Shown in pieces: positions 45,506-55,900 of a stretch of 64,000 bases of DNA. The position numbers were made by a program, and so were the translations under genes. Source of the stretch: Xenorhabdus vietnamensis (GTDB taxonomy: Bacteria > Pseudomonadota > Gammaproteobacteria > Enterobacterales > Enterobacteriaceae). Within the stretch, counting starts at the first letter, position 1; the number at the start of each line of letters is the position of its first letter. Below the pieces are notes generated by a model. It was not told where the DNA came from. It saw only the letters and a program-made list of their open reading frames with translations, and searched no databases. Where the stretch lies: positions 1 to 64,000 of the forward strand of contig NZ_MUBJ01000021.1 in NCBI RefSeq assembly GCF_002127535.1, given 5' to 3'.

Positions 45506-45565
45506 TTTACACTTTGAAACATCTATTTTCATTTTGTTACTGATTTTGTACTTTTGTAGCATTTT
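45506..45565 (+). promoter_or_regulatory. Three tandem OmpR-type sites upstream of the porin
   Basis: Three contiguous 20-bp repeats: TTTACACTTTGAAACATCTA, TTTTCATTTTGTTACTGATT and TTGTACTTTTGTAGCATTTT. Each has the TTnnC/A...TTTTGnnAC core of OmpR sites, and the three copies match the F1-F2-F3 layout of the E. coli ompF promoter. Two OmpR molecules bind each repeat in the known system. They end about 140 bp before the start codon, consistent with a long 5' leader. Confidence 0.75.
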
Positions 45566-45660
45566 GAGGGTAGATAAAATTCATTACCAATGGAACACTG
45601 GTCGCCGACTAATAAGACACTCGATACCCACAAATAGTTCCAAAAATTTTTAGTGTTCTA

Positions 45661-45708
45661 TTTCTGGCGGTGGCAGATGTCTAGATAACACCAATGAGGG
45701 TAATAATA
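45661..45708 (+). promoter_or_regulatory. Porin mRNA leader, conserved MicF-target-like segment
   Basis: The sequence GGCGGTGGCAG, then AACACCA and ATGAGGGTAATAATA just before the start, closely follows the E. coli ompF leader to which the small RNA MicF pairs. Strong conservation of an untranslated segment suggests RNA-based control. MicF itself, normally near ompC, is not in the window. Confidence 0.55.
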
Positions 45709-46854
45709 ATGAAGCGCAATATTCTTGCAGTGGTAATCCCAGCTCTGCTGGTTGCTGGTACAGCAAACGCGGCTGAAATTTTTAACAAAGACGGCAACAA
45801 ACTGGATCTGTACGGTAAAGTAGACGTTCGTCATCAGATCGCAGACAAAAGAAGCGGTGAAGATGGTGATGCTTCTTATGCTCGTATCGGCATCAAAGGC
45901 GAAACTCAGATCTCTGACCAACTGACTGGCTTTGGTCGTTGGGAATACAACTTGGAAGCTCATAAAGCAGAAGGTGAGCAAAATACCTCTACTACTCGTC
46001 TGGCTTTTGCTGGTTTGAAATTCGCTAACTATGGTTCACTGGATTACGGTCGTAACTATGGTGTGAACTATGATGTCAACGCATGGACTGACGTACTACC
46101 AATCTTTGGTGGTGACTCCATGTCTCATAAAGACAACTACATGACTCATCGTGCTACTGGTCTGTTGACTTACCGCAACACTGACTTCTTCGGTTTGGTT
46201 GACGGTCTGAACTTTGCTCTGCAATACCAAGGTCAAAACAGCGATCGCACCAAAAACAAACGCACAGATATTGAAACAGCAAATGGTGATGGCTACGGTT
46301 TATCTGCCACTTACAATGTAGGCTACGGTATCACTGTTGGTGGTTCTTATGCTAATTCTGCACGTACCTTAGGTGATAAAGACGTTGCGGGCCAGAAACA
46401 GTCTGATGCTTTCGGTAAGCGTGCTGAAGCATGGAATATCGGTGCCAAATACGATGCTAACAATGTCTACTTGGCAGCTATGTACGGCGAAACCCGTAAC
46501 ATGACTCCAGGTAAAGGTGGTCATGAATACAACCGTGGCTCAGTAGAGCGCTTTGACGGTATCGCTAATAAAACTCAGAACTTCGAACTGGTTGCACAAT
46601 ACCTGTTCTCTGACTTAGGTCTGAAACCATCTTTGGCTTACGTTCAATCCAAAGGTAAAGATCTGGAACGTAACGACGGTAACAAAGGTTTCAATGCAGA
46701 TCTGGTTAAATATGTTTCTGTAGGTACTTACTACTACTTTAACAAAAACCTGTCTACCTATGTTGATTACAAAATCAACTTGTTAGACAAAAACGAAAAG
46801 GGCGATGCAAACGCTCGCAACGTATTCGGTGTTGGCCTGACTTATCAGTTCTAA
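45709..46854 (+). CDS. ompF: OmpF-type trimeric porin (OpnP-like)
   Basis: General diffusion porin of the outer membrane, a 16-stranded trimeric barrel. It has 381 residues from the ATG at 45709 (GAGGG 8 nt upstream; an in-frame ATG at 45694 overlaps the ribosome site). Signal peptide [21 protein letters not shown] is cut before [16 protein letters not shown]. The constriction-loop signature (about [11 protein letters not shown]) and the C-terminal VGLTYQF ending in Phe, needed for assembly, are present. Position between asnS and aspC identifies it as the ompF orthologue; in Xenorhabdus nematophila the porin at such a locus is called OpnP. Confidence 0.93.
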   Translation: MKRNILAVVIPALLVAGTANAAEIFNKDGNKLDLYGKVDVRHQIADKRSGEDGDASYARIGIKGETQISDQLTGFGRWEYNLEAHKAEGEQNTSTTRLAFAGLKFANYGSLDYGRNYGVNYDVNAWTDVLPIFGGDSMSHKDNYMTHRATGLLTYRNTDFFGLVDGLNFALQYQGQNSDRTKNKRTDIETANGDGYGLSATYNVGYGITVGGSYANSARTLGDKDVAGQKQSDAFGKRAEAWNIGAKYDANNVYLAAMYGETRNMTPGKGGHEYNRGSVERFDGIANKTQNFELVAQYLFSDLGLKPSLAYVQSKGKDLERNDGNKGFNADLVKYVSVGTYYYFNKNLSTYVDYKINLLDKNEKGDANARNVFGVGLTYQF

Positions 46855-46902
46855 TCACTGCTGATAAACGGTTTAACGAAAAGTTAAACACAGTTATCTC
46901 AG

Positions 46903-46930
46903 AAAAAGCAGCGCTTCAGCGCTGCTTTTT
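46903..46930 (+). terminator. Porin terminator
   Basis: AAAAAGCAGCGC (46903-46914), loop TTCA, GCGCTGCTTTTT (46919-46930): a strong rho-independent terminator 48 bp after the stop. Confidence 0.93.
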
Positions 46931-47097
46931 ACGTTTTACTTCCCTGTTTTTTCAGGCCCTTTTTTTCACTACGTAAACTACTTCACAAGATTTTATTCTT
47001 TTTGCTACAAGTGGTTGGCAAATGGATTCCTTAAGGTTACCCTGAGCGGCGTACAACTTATTTTGGGCTTAACTCTCCGAGTCTTGGAATCAAAAAA

Positions 47098-48288
47098 ATG
47101 TTTGAGAAAATCACAGCAGCGCCTGCCGATCCTATTCTTGGTTTAGCGGATAGCTTTAAAGCCGATCCTCGTGAAAATAAAATCAACCTGGGTATCGGAG
47201 TCTACAAAGACGAAACCGGTAAAACCCCTGTCCTGACTACCGTTAAAAAAGCAGAGAAATTCCTGCTGGAAAACGAAACCACCAAAAATTATCTGGCAAT
47301 TAGTGGATTACCTGAATTTGGCCGCGTCACTCAGAAACTGCTCTTCGGCGAAACCAACCCTATCGTAACTGATAAACGCGCCCGTACTGTACAAAGTCCA
47401 GGCGGAACCGGCGCACTGCGTACTGCCGCTGACTTTATCGCTAAACAGACCACTGCAAAACGCGTTTGGATCAGCAACCCAACATGGCCAAACCATAAAG
47501 GTGTTTTCTCCAGTGCGGGTTTAGAAATCCGCGAATACAACTATTACAATGCAGAAAAACATGCTTTGGATTTCGATGGCATGCTGGCAAGCCTGTCTGA
47601 AGCGCAAGCTGGTGATGTTGTTTTGCTGCATGGCTGCTGCCATAACCCAACGGGTATCGATCCAACGGCTGAACAATGGCAAAAATTAGCAGATCTATCT
47701 GCTGCAAATGGTTGGTTGCCAGTGTTCGATTTTGCCTACCAAGGCTTTGCCAAAGGATTGGATGAAGATGCAGAAGGTCTGCGTATCTTTACCAAAAACC
47801 ACAATGAATTGATCGTTGCCAGCTCTTATTCCAAAAACTTTGGCCTGTACAATGAGCGCGTTGGTGCTTGCACCATCGTTGCATCAGATAGCGATACCGC
47901 AGAAAAAGCATTCAGCCAAGCAAAATCCATTGTTCGTACCAACTACTCTAACCCACCAGCACACGGTGCTTCCGTTGTGACGACAATTCTGTCTGATGAC
48001 GATCTGAAAGCAGAGTGGATTCAGGAATTGGCAACAATGCGTGAGCGTATTCAACGCATGCGCCAGCTATTTGTGAACACCTTGCAAGAAAAAGGTGCGA
48101 AACAAGATTTCAACTTCATTATCTCTCAAAATGGCATGTTCTCATTCAGCGGCTTGACAAAAGAACAAGTTGAACGCCTGCGTGAAGAATACGGTATTTA
48201 TGCAGTTAGCTCCGGCCGTATCAATGTTGCAGGTTTAACACTGGAGAACATGGTTCCTCTGTGTGAAGCTATTGTTGCTGTACTCTAA
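47098..48288 (+). CDS. aspC: Aspartate aminotransferase
   Basis: PLP-dependent transaminase interconverting aspartate and oxaloacetate with glutamate/2-oxoglutarate; also acts on aromatic amino acids. It has 396 residues, the E. coli length. Cofactor residues: SPGGTGAL phosphate loop, [24 protein letters not shown], the Schiff-base lysine in [15 protein letters not shown] and the substrate arginine in [10 protein letters not shown]. Monocistronic, with its own terminator. Confidence 0.97.
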   Translation: MFEKITAAPADPILGLADSFKADPRENKINLGIGVYKDETGKTPVLTTVKKAEKFLLENETTKNYLAISGLPEFGRVTQKLLFGETNPIVTDKRARTVQSPGGTGALRTAADFIAKQTTAKRVWISNPTWPNHKGVFSSAGLEIREYNYYNAEKHALDFDGMLASLSEAQAGDVVLLHGCCHNPTGIDPTAEQWQKLADLSAANGWLPVFDFAYQGFAKGLDEDAEGLRIFTKNHNELIVASSYSKNFGLYNERVGACTIVASDSDTAEKAFSQAKSIVRTNYSNPPAHGASVVTTILSDDDLKAEWIQELATMRERIQRMRQLFVNTLQEKGAKQDFNFIISQNGMFSFSGLTKEQVERLREEYGIYAVSSGRINVAGLTLENMVPLCEAIVAVL

Positions 48289-48319
48289 TTTGTATCTAAT
48301 TAGTTGATATTTATTCCAA

Positions 48320-48343
48320 AAAAGCCGCTGAGAAGCGGCTTTT
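48320..48343 (+). terminator. aspC terminator
   Basis: AAAAGCCGCT (48320-48329), loop GAGA, AGCGGCTTTT (48334-48343) followed by a T-rich tail, 31 bp after aspC. Confidence 0.92.
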
Positions 48344-48387
48344 GTTTTCTTTATCTCATTCATTACGTCAAGAAAAACCGCTTCCAA

Positions 48388-49020
48388 TTAATCTTGCAAG
48401 AATGGGTTGGTTTTCCGTTCGTGTCCCACAGTTGACATCGGCCCGTGACCAGGAATGAATTGATAATCATCGCCTAATGGTAATACTTTTTCCTTAATGG
48501 ATTGAATCAATTCATCATAATTGCCACCGGGAAAATCAGTGCGACCAATGCTACCTTTAAATAGCACATCTCCCATTGAAATTAATTTATCAGCATGATT
48601 AGCAAGGACTATATGTCCTGGTGTATGCCCCGGGCAATGCAAAACAGATAATTCAACATGACCAATTTGCAATGTATCTCCCTCATCTAACCAACGATCT
48701 GGCGTAAAAGAGGGGCACGGTTCAACACCAAACATTTGGCATTGAATTTCCAAACCTTCGATCCAAAAAGCATCTCCCTTATGTGGCCCGTAAACAGGAA
48801 CATCAAAATGCTTCACAACTTCAGCAGTAGCGCCAACATGATCATAGTGACCATGTGTTAGCAAAACTTGAGTAAGTTTCAGCTCACGGCGCTCTATTTC
48901 GGCAATAAGTTGTTCAGCATTACCACCAGGATCAACAATCGCCGCTTCCTGAGTTTCTTCACACCAAATCAATGTACAATTTTGCATCGCCATAGTGACG
49001 GGGATAATGTGGTATTTCAT
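48388..49020 (-). CDS. ycbL: Glyoxalase II-like hydrolase YcbL
   Basis: Metallo-beta-lactamase-fold hydrolase of the type II glyoxalase group (hydroxyacylglutathione hydrolase activity reported for the Salmonella homologue GloC/YcbL). It has 210 residues from the ATG at 49020 (MKYHIIPVT matches the family; the upstream ATG at 49044 does not). Metal motif THGHYDH, then [14 protein letters not shown] and the last histidine in IPGHGPMS. Follows mepK with 61 bp between. Confidence 0.93.
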   Translation of the reverse strand: MKYHIIPVTMAMQNCTLIWCEETQEAAIVDPGGNAEQLIAEIERRELKLTQVLLTHGHYDHVGATAEVVKHFDVPVYGPHKGDAFWIEGLEIQCQMFGVEPCPSFTPDRWLDEGDTLQIGHVELSVLHCPGHTPGHIVLANHADKLISMGDVLFKGSIGRTDFPGGNYDELIQSIKEKVLPLGDDYQFIPGHGPMSTVGHERKTNPFLQD

Positions 49021-49081
49021 TATATTGTTTAACTCCACAATCAAGACTCATTGTTGGTAATAAGATTAATTGGTAACAAGG

Positions 49082-49630
49082 TTACCACGTCCTGACCGGG
49101 CCTGTATCAATATGAATAAAGTTACTCTTTGGATAAAACCCAACTCCCCCGGCCTGCATTTTTAGGGCAGCCTTACGAATACGTGCGAGCTGAATACCAT
49201 CAATGTGGAAATCCATCGCTTGCCCACGGGTATGGTAACTATGTTTTGCCACCCCACCACTGGCGTGGCGTAACATATTATTTGTCGTCAGTGAACGATA
49301 ACCAGAAACTAGCTGAACAGGTTTATTTATTCCCATCATCATTTGCAATAAATAAATTTGATCAAACAATTTCGGATCAATAGTTTTAACTTTATTTTGA
49401 CGAAAATCACGAAACAAATGATTCAGGCGAGCTAATTCTGATTTATCATACCGATGACCATCAAAGAATTCAGCTTTGAGTGTTTCTCCTGTATGAAGGT
49501 TATCAAAACGTAAAATCCTAGGACGTGGTGTTGTCAATGCAGCCAAAGCAGATTGAGGTAATAAACTTAATCCCAATGCGGCCACACTTACGCCGAGCCA
49601 CTTTCGGCGATCGTGGTCAATGTTACTCAT
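49082..49630 (-). CDS. mepK: Murein endopeptidase MepK (YcbK)
   Basis: DUF882/peptidase M15-family enzyme; in E. coli MepK cleaves meso-DAP-meso-DAP (3-3) cross-links made by L,D-transpeptidases. It has 182 residues with a twin-arginine signal (DRRKWLGVSVAALGLSLLPQSALA). Zinc residues lie in KHSYHTRGQAMDF (H...D) and FIHIDTG (H). The L,D-transpeptidase LdtD is the next gene upstream, so maker and cutter of 3-3 links are neighbours, as in E. coli. Confidence 0.94.
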   Translation of the reverse strand: MSNIDHDRRKWLGVSVAALGLSLLPQSALAALTTPRPRILRFDNLHTGETLKAEFFDGHRYDKSELARLNHLFRDFRQNKVKTIDPKLFDQIYLLQMMMGINKPVQLVSGYRSLTTNNMLRHASGGVAKHSYHTRGQAMDFHIDGIQLARIRKAALKMQAGGVGFYPKSNFIHIDTGPVRTW

Positions 49631-50038
49631 AGATAATATGCCCTGCTATTCTCTGATGCCTTAATGATCTCTAAACTAATTAATATATTAGATTAAACGA
49701 CTAATAAGACATCAGTAAATAAAAAGTAGTTTCAATTTTTTTGTATATTAGTGTAAATTTGCCAATTAATTATTGTGACCAATATAACATAATGCAAATT
49801 ATATTAAAGCTAGATTAGATTTTAATGATGTCATGTCATTGATAGATATTTTCCACATAAATTATAAAACCCCACCAGAAACAGAAAAATAACTCATTAA
49901 AAAATTTATACCATAAAAAACACCGAAAAATAATCAGAAATATAAAGTAACGGTGAAGAATATATTATTTTCTTCACCGCCTATAGCATAGATATCAATG
50001 TCAATTTGATGTCTTTAAGCATTGTTAGTAATGAAAAA
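49631..50038. other. A+T-rich gap between ldtD and mepK with an ldtD-side hairpin
   Basis: It has 408 bp without a gene. Near the ldtD end, CGGTGAAGA (49951-49959) pairs with TCTTCACCG (49971-49979); read on the minus strand it is 60 bp past the ldtD stop and is followed by a T-rich stretch, so it is a probable terminator. The remainder is very A+T rich and should contain the mepK-ycbL promoter. No frame or RNA was recognised. Confidence 0.55.
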
Positions 50039-51757
50039 TTATAAATTATTCTTTACTACCAAGATCTTGGATAGAAAATCTGAATGCTGTCTTGCATTAA
50101 AATCATAATCATAGATATCTGCCCGGTATTGTGGTTTCCCTTCCTCATCAACCCAAGCAGTTTGGTAATAGAGAAATACAGGAATTTTTTTGGGGATATT
50201 TACATACTTTGTTGACCATGTTTTCAATGAATCACTAACTTTAGTTTTATTCCAACCCGCGTCTCCCAACAGCATATTAGCCAACTCAGGTGCTTTATTT
50301 ACACGCACACAACCAGAACTGACCGCTCTCATTTCACGACCAAAAGAAGCTTGATTGGGTGTATCATGTAAATAAATTGCCTCTGAATTTGGCATATTAA
50401 ATTTGAAACGTCCCAATGAATTAGTTGGGCCAGGTGCTTGTCTTATACGATAAGGAAAACTACCCGGAGTTACTACATTCCAGTCAATTAGTGAAGGATC
50501 GATAACTCTAGCATCATTGCTCCAACTGGAGAAAACCGTATAACCACGTGAGTGAAAATAACCTGGATCACGCATCGCTCTTGGTGCAATATCTTTTCGA
50601 GTCATGCTAGTCGGCACATTCCACGGGGGGTTGATTACTACATTATTCAACTCACTGCTCATAATGGGTGTTTTTCGGCTGGGCCGCCCAACAACGACTT
50701 TAGAATTTAATACTTCTTTGCCATTCAAATAATAAAAAAGCGAGTAATTAGGAATATTAACTAAAATACCTGTAGGTATATCTCCCGGAATAATCCGTAG
50801 TCGTTGGATATTTAATGCCATAATGCGAGCCCGGGTTTGTGGTGTCATATTTAACCAAATTTTAGTGGATTTACCGATAACTCCATCAGCTGACAACCCA
50901 TGTAAGGCTTGAAAACGTTTTACTGCTGCTGTTAATTCTTTGCCATAAACCTTACTATCAGATTTGACAAAAGATACATCCAATACATCTGAACGAGCCA
51001 GTATTTTCCTTAATGCAATAACACTTTCACTACTTTGTTCAGGTCTCAGAGTCCCTTTAAGCGTAAATTCAGTCCATGGCCTTTTATCAGCCAATTGAGT
51101 CAGCATTTCTTTACGCATATTTTCATACATAGGGTGATTTGGTGATAAGCTCTTAATATAAGATAAAACATTACTATTATTAATATACTTTTGCCATGTA
51201 TCGATTAAATTAGAGGGAGGTAATTCTATTTTATAGGAAAATTTACCATATAACCATGAATCTCCTTTTTTATTAACATTACTTATAAAATGGAGATAAC
51301 CTAACATAGCATCAGATAAAATAATATCACGCCCCATGTCGCTTAACTCTGGAGAATTAAGTTGTATCAACCATTTTTCAAATTGAGGCTGAAAACCAGC
51401 TAGCGATATTTCAAGCAATTGATCTTCAAATTGTTTAATAACTTTTTTATCTGACCATAATGGATTCATCTTATTGTCAGCATATAAAGTTACTAAACGA
51501 TCAAGGAATACCAGTTCTACTTGTTGTGGCAACCAAGTTTGTAGCTGCTTTCGATTTTCATCAGTAGAAGACACTGAAAAAACAGGAATAGTCTTATCAG
51601 TTGAAACAATAGACTCTTCTTTTTTTTGTTCCGCTGGTAATTGTTGCATACTACTTGATGGTAGTCCATTTTGTTGATTTGCAAAGGCTCCCTTTGATAC
51701 CATCAAAACGCTAAAGATAAAAGAAACCTTCAGTAATCTGGCTGTGTTCTTTGCCAT
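50039..51757 (-). CDS. ldtD: L,D-transpeptidase LdtD (YcbB)
   Basis: Periplasmic enzyme forming meso-DAP-meso-DAP (3-3) peptidoglycan cross-links, important under envelope stress and for beta-lactam bypass. It has 572 residues (E. coli about 615). N-terminal signal sequence (LLKVSFIFSVLMVSKGAFA), scaffold domain, a PG_binding_1 repeat (ELTAAVKRFQALHGLSADGVIGKST) and a YkuD catalytic domain with HDTPNQASFG and SSGCVRV, the active cysteine being in the latter. Shorter mainly in the N-terminal linker, which is Gln/Ser/Glu rich. Confidence 0.95.
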   Translation of the reverse strand: MAKNTARLLKVSFIFSVLMVSKGAFANQQNGLPSSSMQQLPAEQKKEESIVSTDKTIPVFSVSSTDENRKQLQTWLPQQVELVFLDRLVTLYADNKMNPLWSDKKVIKQFEDQLLEISLAGFQPQFEKWLIQLNSPELSDMGRDIILSDAMLGYLHFISNVNKKGDSWLYGKFSYKIELPPSNLIDTWQKYINNSNVLSYIKSLSPNHPMYENMRKEMLTQLADKRPWTEFTLKGTLRPEQSSESVIALRKILARSDVLDVSFVKSDSKVYGKELTAAVKRFQALHGLSADGVIGKSTKIWLNMTPQTRARIMALNIQRLRIIPGDIPTGILVNIPNYSLFYYLNGKEVLNSKVVVGRPSRKTPIMSSELNNVVINPPWNVPTSMTRKDIAPRAMRDPGYFHSRGYTVFSSWSNDARVIDPSLIDWNVVTPGSFPYRIRQAPGPTNSLGRFKFNMPNSEAIYLHDTPNQASFGREMRAVSSGCVRVNKAPELANMLLGDAGWNKTKVSDSLKTWSTKYVNIPKKIPVFLYYQTAWVDEEGKPQYRADIYDYDFNARQHSDFLSKILVVKNNL

Positions 51758-51960
51758 AAGAGCTCACCTCACCTTATTATGTATGCAGCTATCCAATGAC
51801 TTATTCTAATTATTAACGGGTCTATTTTATCAGAAAATAATAGTAATAATTATATATATAATTATCTATTAAGACAGAGAACCACAAAATATATCCAATG
51901 ATATCGAACAAAAAAAACTTTTCACTATAATGAATTAGCTTACTCTTATCTTAAGAAACA

Positions 51961-51979
51961 AAAAGGCACCTCAAGTGCC
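51961..51979 (-). terminator. aphA terminator
   Basis: Read on the minus strand: GGCAC, 5-nt loop, GTGCC followed by TTTT (complement of 51961-51964). It lies 34 bp after the aphA stop. Confidence 0.8.
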
Positions 51980-52012
51980 CTGACTCAATGTTAATTCTTT
52001 AAATTTTTCAGA

Positions 52013-52726
52013 TTAATACTCAGATTTAATGACTACTTCTTCTCCAAATCGACCTGCTTTAGGTAGAGGCTGATAAGAAGAATTTGATGCCCTCAATATA
52101 CGAATGCCACGGATATTCAGCTCACGTGCCGCAGCAATATCAGCATCTGCATCACCATAGTAGATTTTCAATTTATGATCTCTCATCCAACTGATTTTAT
52201 TATTTTTATCTGGTTCATCACCCGCAAAAATAACAGCATTCATTTTATTAGCTGGAATGTGCAAGTCTTCCTGCAAATATTTTGTCACAGTCTCTGTCTT
52301 AGTTTTTGTACGGCCTGTGATAAAATAAATATTATCACCTCGCTTCAAATGCATCTGAACCAATTCAATGCCGATTTGCTTTGGCATACTGAATTTATCC
52401 CATTCGTTATTCATTTTTTCCCAAAATTTTGGATTTTTCAGATAGCTATTGTCATTAGGTGAGTATTCTAATTTACCACGATAAAAGCCTGGGCTTGAAA
52501 ACAGTACAGTATCATCAATATCAAACCCTACCGCCATTGCTGATTGGTTTTTCAGGCTCCGCTTGATTTGCTCTACGGATACCCAATGCACCGCATGACG
52601 TTGAGCCAAATCTGCCGAAGTGACTCCTGAATCAACTTGCTCAGGCATAAACATTTTTGCCTGTGCTACACCATTCAAACCAAAAACGAGCACAATCATA
52701 CTGAATATTAAGGTAAATTTACGCAT
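52013..52726 (-). CDS. aphA: Class B acid phosphatase AphA
   Basis: Periplasmic HAD-superfamily phosphatase that dephosphorylates nucleotides so that the nucleosides can be taken up. It has 237 residues, the usual size. Signal peptide MRKFTLIFSMIVLVFGLNGVAQA; motif I FDIDDTVLFSSPGF (nucleophile Asp), motif II FITGRTKTK and motif IV YYGDADADI are intact. In E. coli aphA is far from mukB; here it sits between mukB and ldtD, so it moved or was acquired. No codon or motif oddity was seen. Confidence 0.94.
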   Translation of the reverse strand: MRKFTLIFSMIVLVFGLNGVAQAKMFMPEQVDSGVTSADLAQRHAVHWVSVEQIKRSLKNQSAMAVGFDIDDTVLFSSPGFYRGKLEYSPNDNSYLKNPKFWEKMNNEWDKFSMPKQIGIELVQMHLKRGDNIYFITGRTKTKTETVTKYLQEDLHIPANKMNAVIFAGDEPDKNNKISWMRDHKLKIYYGDADADIAAARELNIRGIRILRASNSSYQPLPKAGRFGEEVVIKSEY

Positions 52727-52928
52727 CGTTATTCCTTTTTGTATTAATCATAACGTTGCGGGATAGTAAACTTTTTCATTTCATCAAAACGAGACATATA
52801 GCACAATTACCCCATGTTACCATTACTGATTAAAGTAATTTAAACTCTTCATAAGCCAATATCATCATAATAATTTGCCTGCTTACAAGAAAACTAATAA
52901 ATATAACTTATGATAAGAATTCACCAAT

Positions 52929-52957
52929 AAGAAAGGAGCACAATATGCTCCTTTCTT
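52929..52957 (-). terminator. mukB operon terminator
   Basis: AAGAAAGGAGCA (52929-52940), loop CAATA, TGCTCCTTTCTT (52946-52957): a 12-bp stem 28 bp after the mukB stop. Confidence 0.85.
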
Positions 52958-52984
52958 AAATAGACATTTCACTCAAAGATGAAA

Positions 52985-55900
52985 TTATTCTTGTAATACC
53001 GCTTGTGACTGTATTTTCGGTTGTTCAGTAACCGGAATATCTTGCCCAAAACCACGTAACCCAACAACATGTACATGTTCTTGATTATTGAAAATCTTAC
53101 GTACCAGTTTATAGGTTGTCCCTTTTTCTGGACTGATATTTTCCGGCGCAGCGATAATTAACTGCATTTGTAGACGTTCACATAACTCAAACAATGTTGC
53201 GATTGATTTCGCATCCAATCGGGCTGCTTCATCAAGGAATAGCAGTCGACATGGTGAAATATCTTTACCACGCAAGCGACGTGATTCCTCTTCCCAGCTC
53301 TGTACGACCATAACCAAGATGGACATCCCCGTACCAATCGCTTCCCCTGTAGACAAAGCGCCACTTTCCGCTTTCAGCCAGCCATCAGAACCTCGGTTGA
53401 CTTCAACATCCAGCTCAAGGTAATTGCGATAATCTAGCAATTCCTCACCAATGGTCTGAGGTAGACGCTGCCCCATATCAATTTGCGGATTCAAGCGCTG
53501 ATAAAGCTTCGCCATCGCCTCTGAGAAGGTCAAGCGCTGGCTGTTGAACAGATCCTGATGCTGTTCCTGTTGTTCAGAAAGCACATCCAGCAAGAGAGCA
53601 TGGCTTTCACGTACATTTACATTCAGACGGACACCGCCAACCTGCCCAAAGGAAACCGCCTGCAAGCCTTGATTCAGCATACGAATACGGTTCTGTTCAC
53701 GTTGAATAGTCTTGCGAATGATATTCGCCACGCTTTTGGAACTAATCGCCAATTTCTGCTCACGAGCGGTTAATTCTTCAGTTAAACGTGCCAGCTCAAT
53801 TTCCATCTGTTCGATAGCATCAACAGGATCATCCGTACGGATAATATCCTGACGGATACGTTCACGAAGATGTTGGTAAACAGCAACAAAAAATTGGATT
53901 TTACGTTCAGGACGTTTCGGATCTTCGGACAAACGCAACGTATCACGCAGGTGCTCATTATCGGCTACTGCCAGACGTAGTGCTCCCAGCGCTTTATCCG
54001 ACATTGAACGCAAATCATCACCGTCCATATAGGCCAGTTCACGGCGATGCAAGCGGCGTTCAACACCGTTGTCTTTCACCATGCGCATAACTGCACACCA
54101 ACCCGCTTTAGAAGAAACTACCTGCTCACGTTTCTGGTAATAATCTCGCTCAGATTTACGCAGTTTCTTCTGGAGGTTTTCCATTTCCGCTTCACAGAAT
54201 GCAATCTGTTTCTCTAATTGGTTAATGCGGGAACGGTTAGTATTCACAGATGCGTGGAGCTGATCACGACGTTCACGGGCGCGGCTTTCTGCATTAGCAT
54301 CTGCCTGAACACCAATATCTTTCATCTCCTGCTCAAGCTCTTTCAACATATCTTGCTTAGTGTCATAAGAACTTTTCAATGATGCCAATACTTGGTTGAA
54401 CTGTGCATATTGTGCTTGTTGCTGACGCAATTGCTCACGCGCACGGCTACGATCAGATTCTGCGTGCTCAAGACGCTGACGCAGTTTATCGTTCAGATCA
54501 GTATTCTCACTAAGCATACCGGCAGAGTCGCTGTAACTGAAATGCGCACGGCGCTGCACAATTTCTGTCAAAGCAAAGGCTTGTTGCTTGGCCTTATTCT
54601 GACTGTGTTTCGCTGTCTCATAATCTTTCTGCAACTGTTCGTGTTGTTGTGGATCACTTTGCAATGCAGAAACCAGTGGCTCAAGTTTGATCAATGCATT
54701 ACCGTGTTGTTGCAGAAAACGAGCAGCATCCTGAGCCTCACTCATTTCTTCACGAACTGTTTCTACTCGATCAAGTAGAGTTTCATCCAATAAAATTGGA
54801 ATTTGTGGAATCAGACGATTCAATACTGACAGGCTCTCTTTCGCCTGAACAAGTTTCTGCTGATGCTGCTGAGTCTGAGCTTCAAATTGAAATAGCTCAC
54901 GTTCCAACTCAATGCGGCGCTGGCTCAGATGACGAATTTCCGCTTCGGGATCATCATCAAATGCAACAGCAAGGTGTTTACCCACAAAACGGCTGAAAGC
55001 CTGATGCGCACGTTGAATTTTCTGAACATCAAACGAAAGTGTCGCATAGCGCTCTGCCAGCGTATCACGCTCAAGACTGAGTGCTTCCTGACGATTTTCT
55101 CTTGCTGCCCGTCCAAATAACGGAACCTCTGGATAACGGGAATAACGCCACTGACGGTCTGATGATTTCACCAGAACTGCGTTTTCCTGTTCTTCAAAAT
55201 GGAATACGCTGTCGTCGAAAGATTGCGGATCTCCTTCAATCAAATAGAGATCTTCAGGACAATCTTCCAATGCTTCCAGATGTGGGCGAACCAGTGAGAG
55301 ATCAGGCACAACGATTGCATGACGTGCAGGGCCATACAATGCTGAGAAATAAGGTGCATCATCAATGGTAATGTCATCATAAATTTCAGACAACAATACA
55401 CCACCAAAGCGCTCCGCTAATGCCAGCAAACGGCTATCTTCGGCACCACTTGGCTGACTCAGGCGCTCAATCTGTTTTTCCAGTTCACGCTTCTGTGCAG
55501 CAATATCATCACGCTCAACGGTAATTTCACGCTCTTGCTCAAGCAATTGCTGCATGTATTCAGTGACATCGTGACTATTTTCGAATGTTTCATTGGACTG
55601 ATCACAAAGTTGGGTCAATGTTTCCTGTGCAGCCAACCATACTGGTGCCCTTGCTGTCAGCACCTGAATTTTTTGTTTGAGCTGTTCAAACTCCTGACGT
55701 ATTTGAATACGACGTTCACCGCTTTCATTGCCACTCAAGCTCAATTCTTCCAACTGAGCTTCCAATTCACCCTGCAACGCCTCTAAATCTTCTACCTGAT
55801 ATTGCTGGTTATGACGCTTACAGAATTCTTCCAGCAAACGTTCTGCATTTTGCTGGCTGTTCAGGCGCTGCTCCAATTCAGCCAACTGGATACGCAAAGG

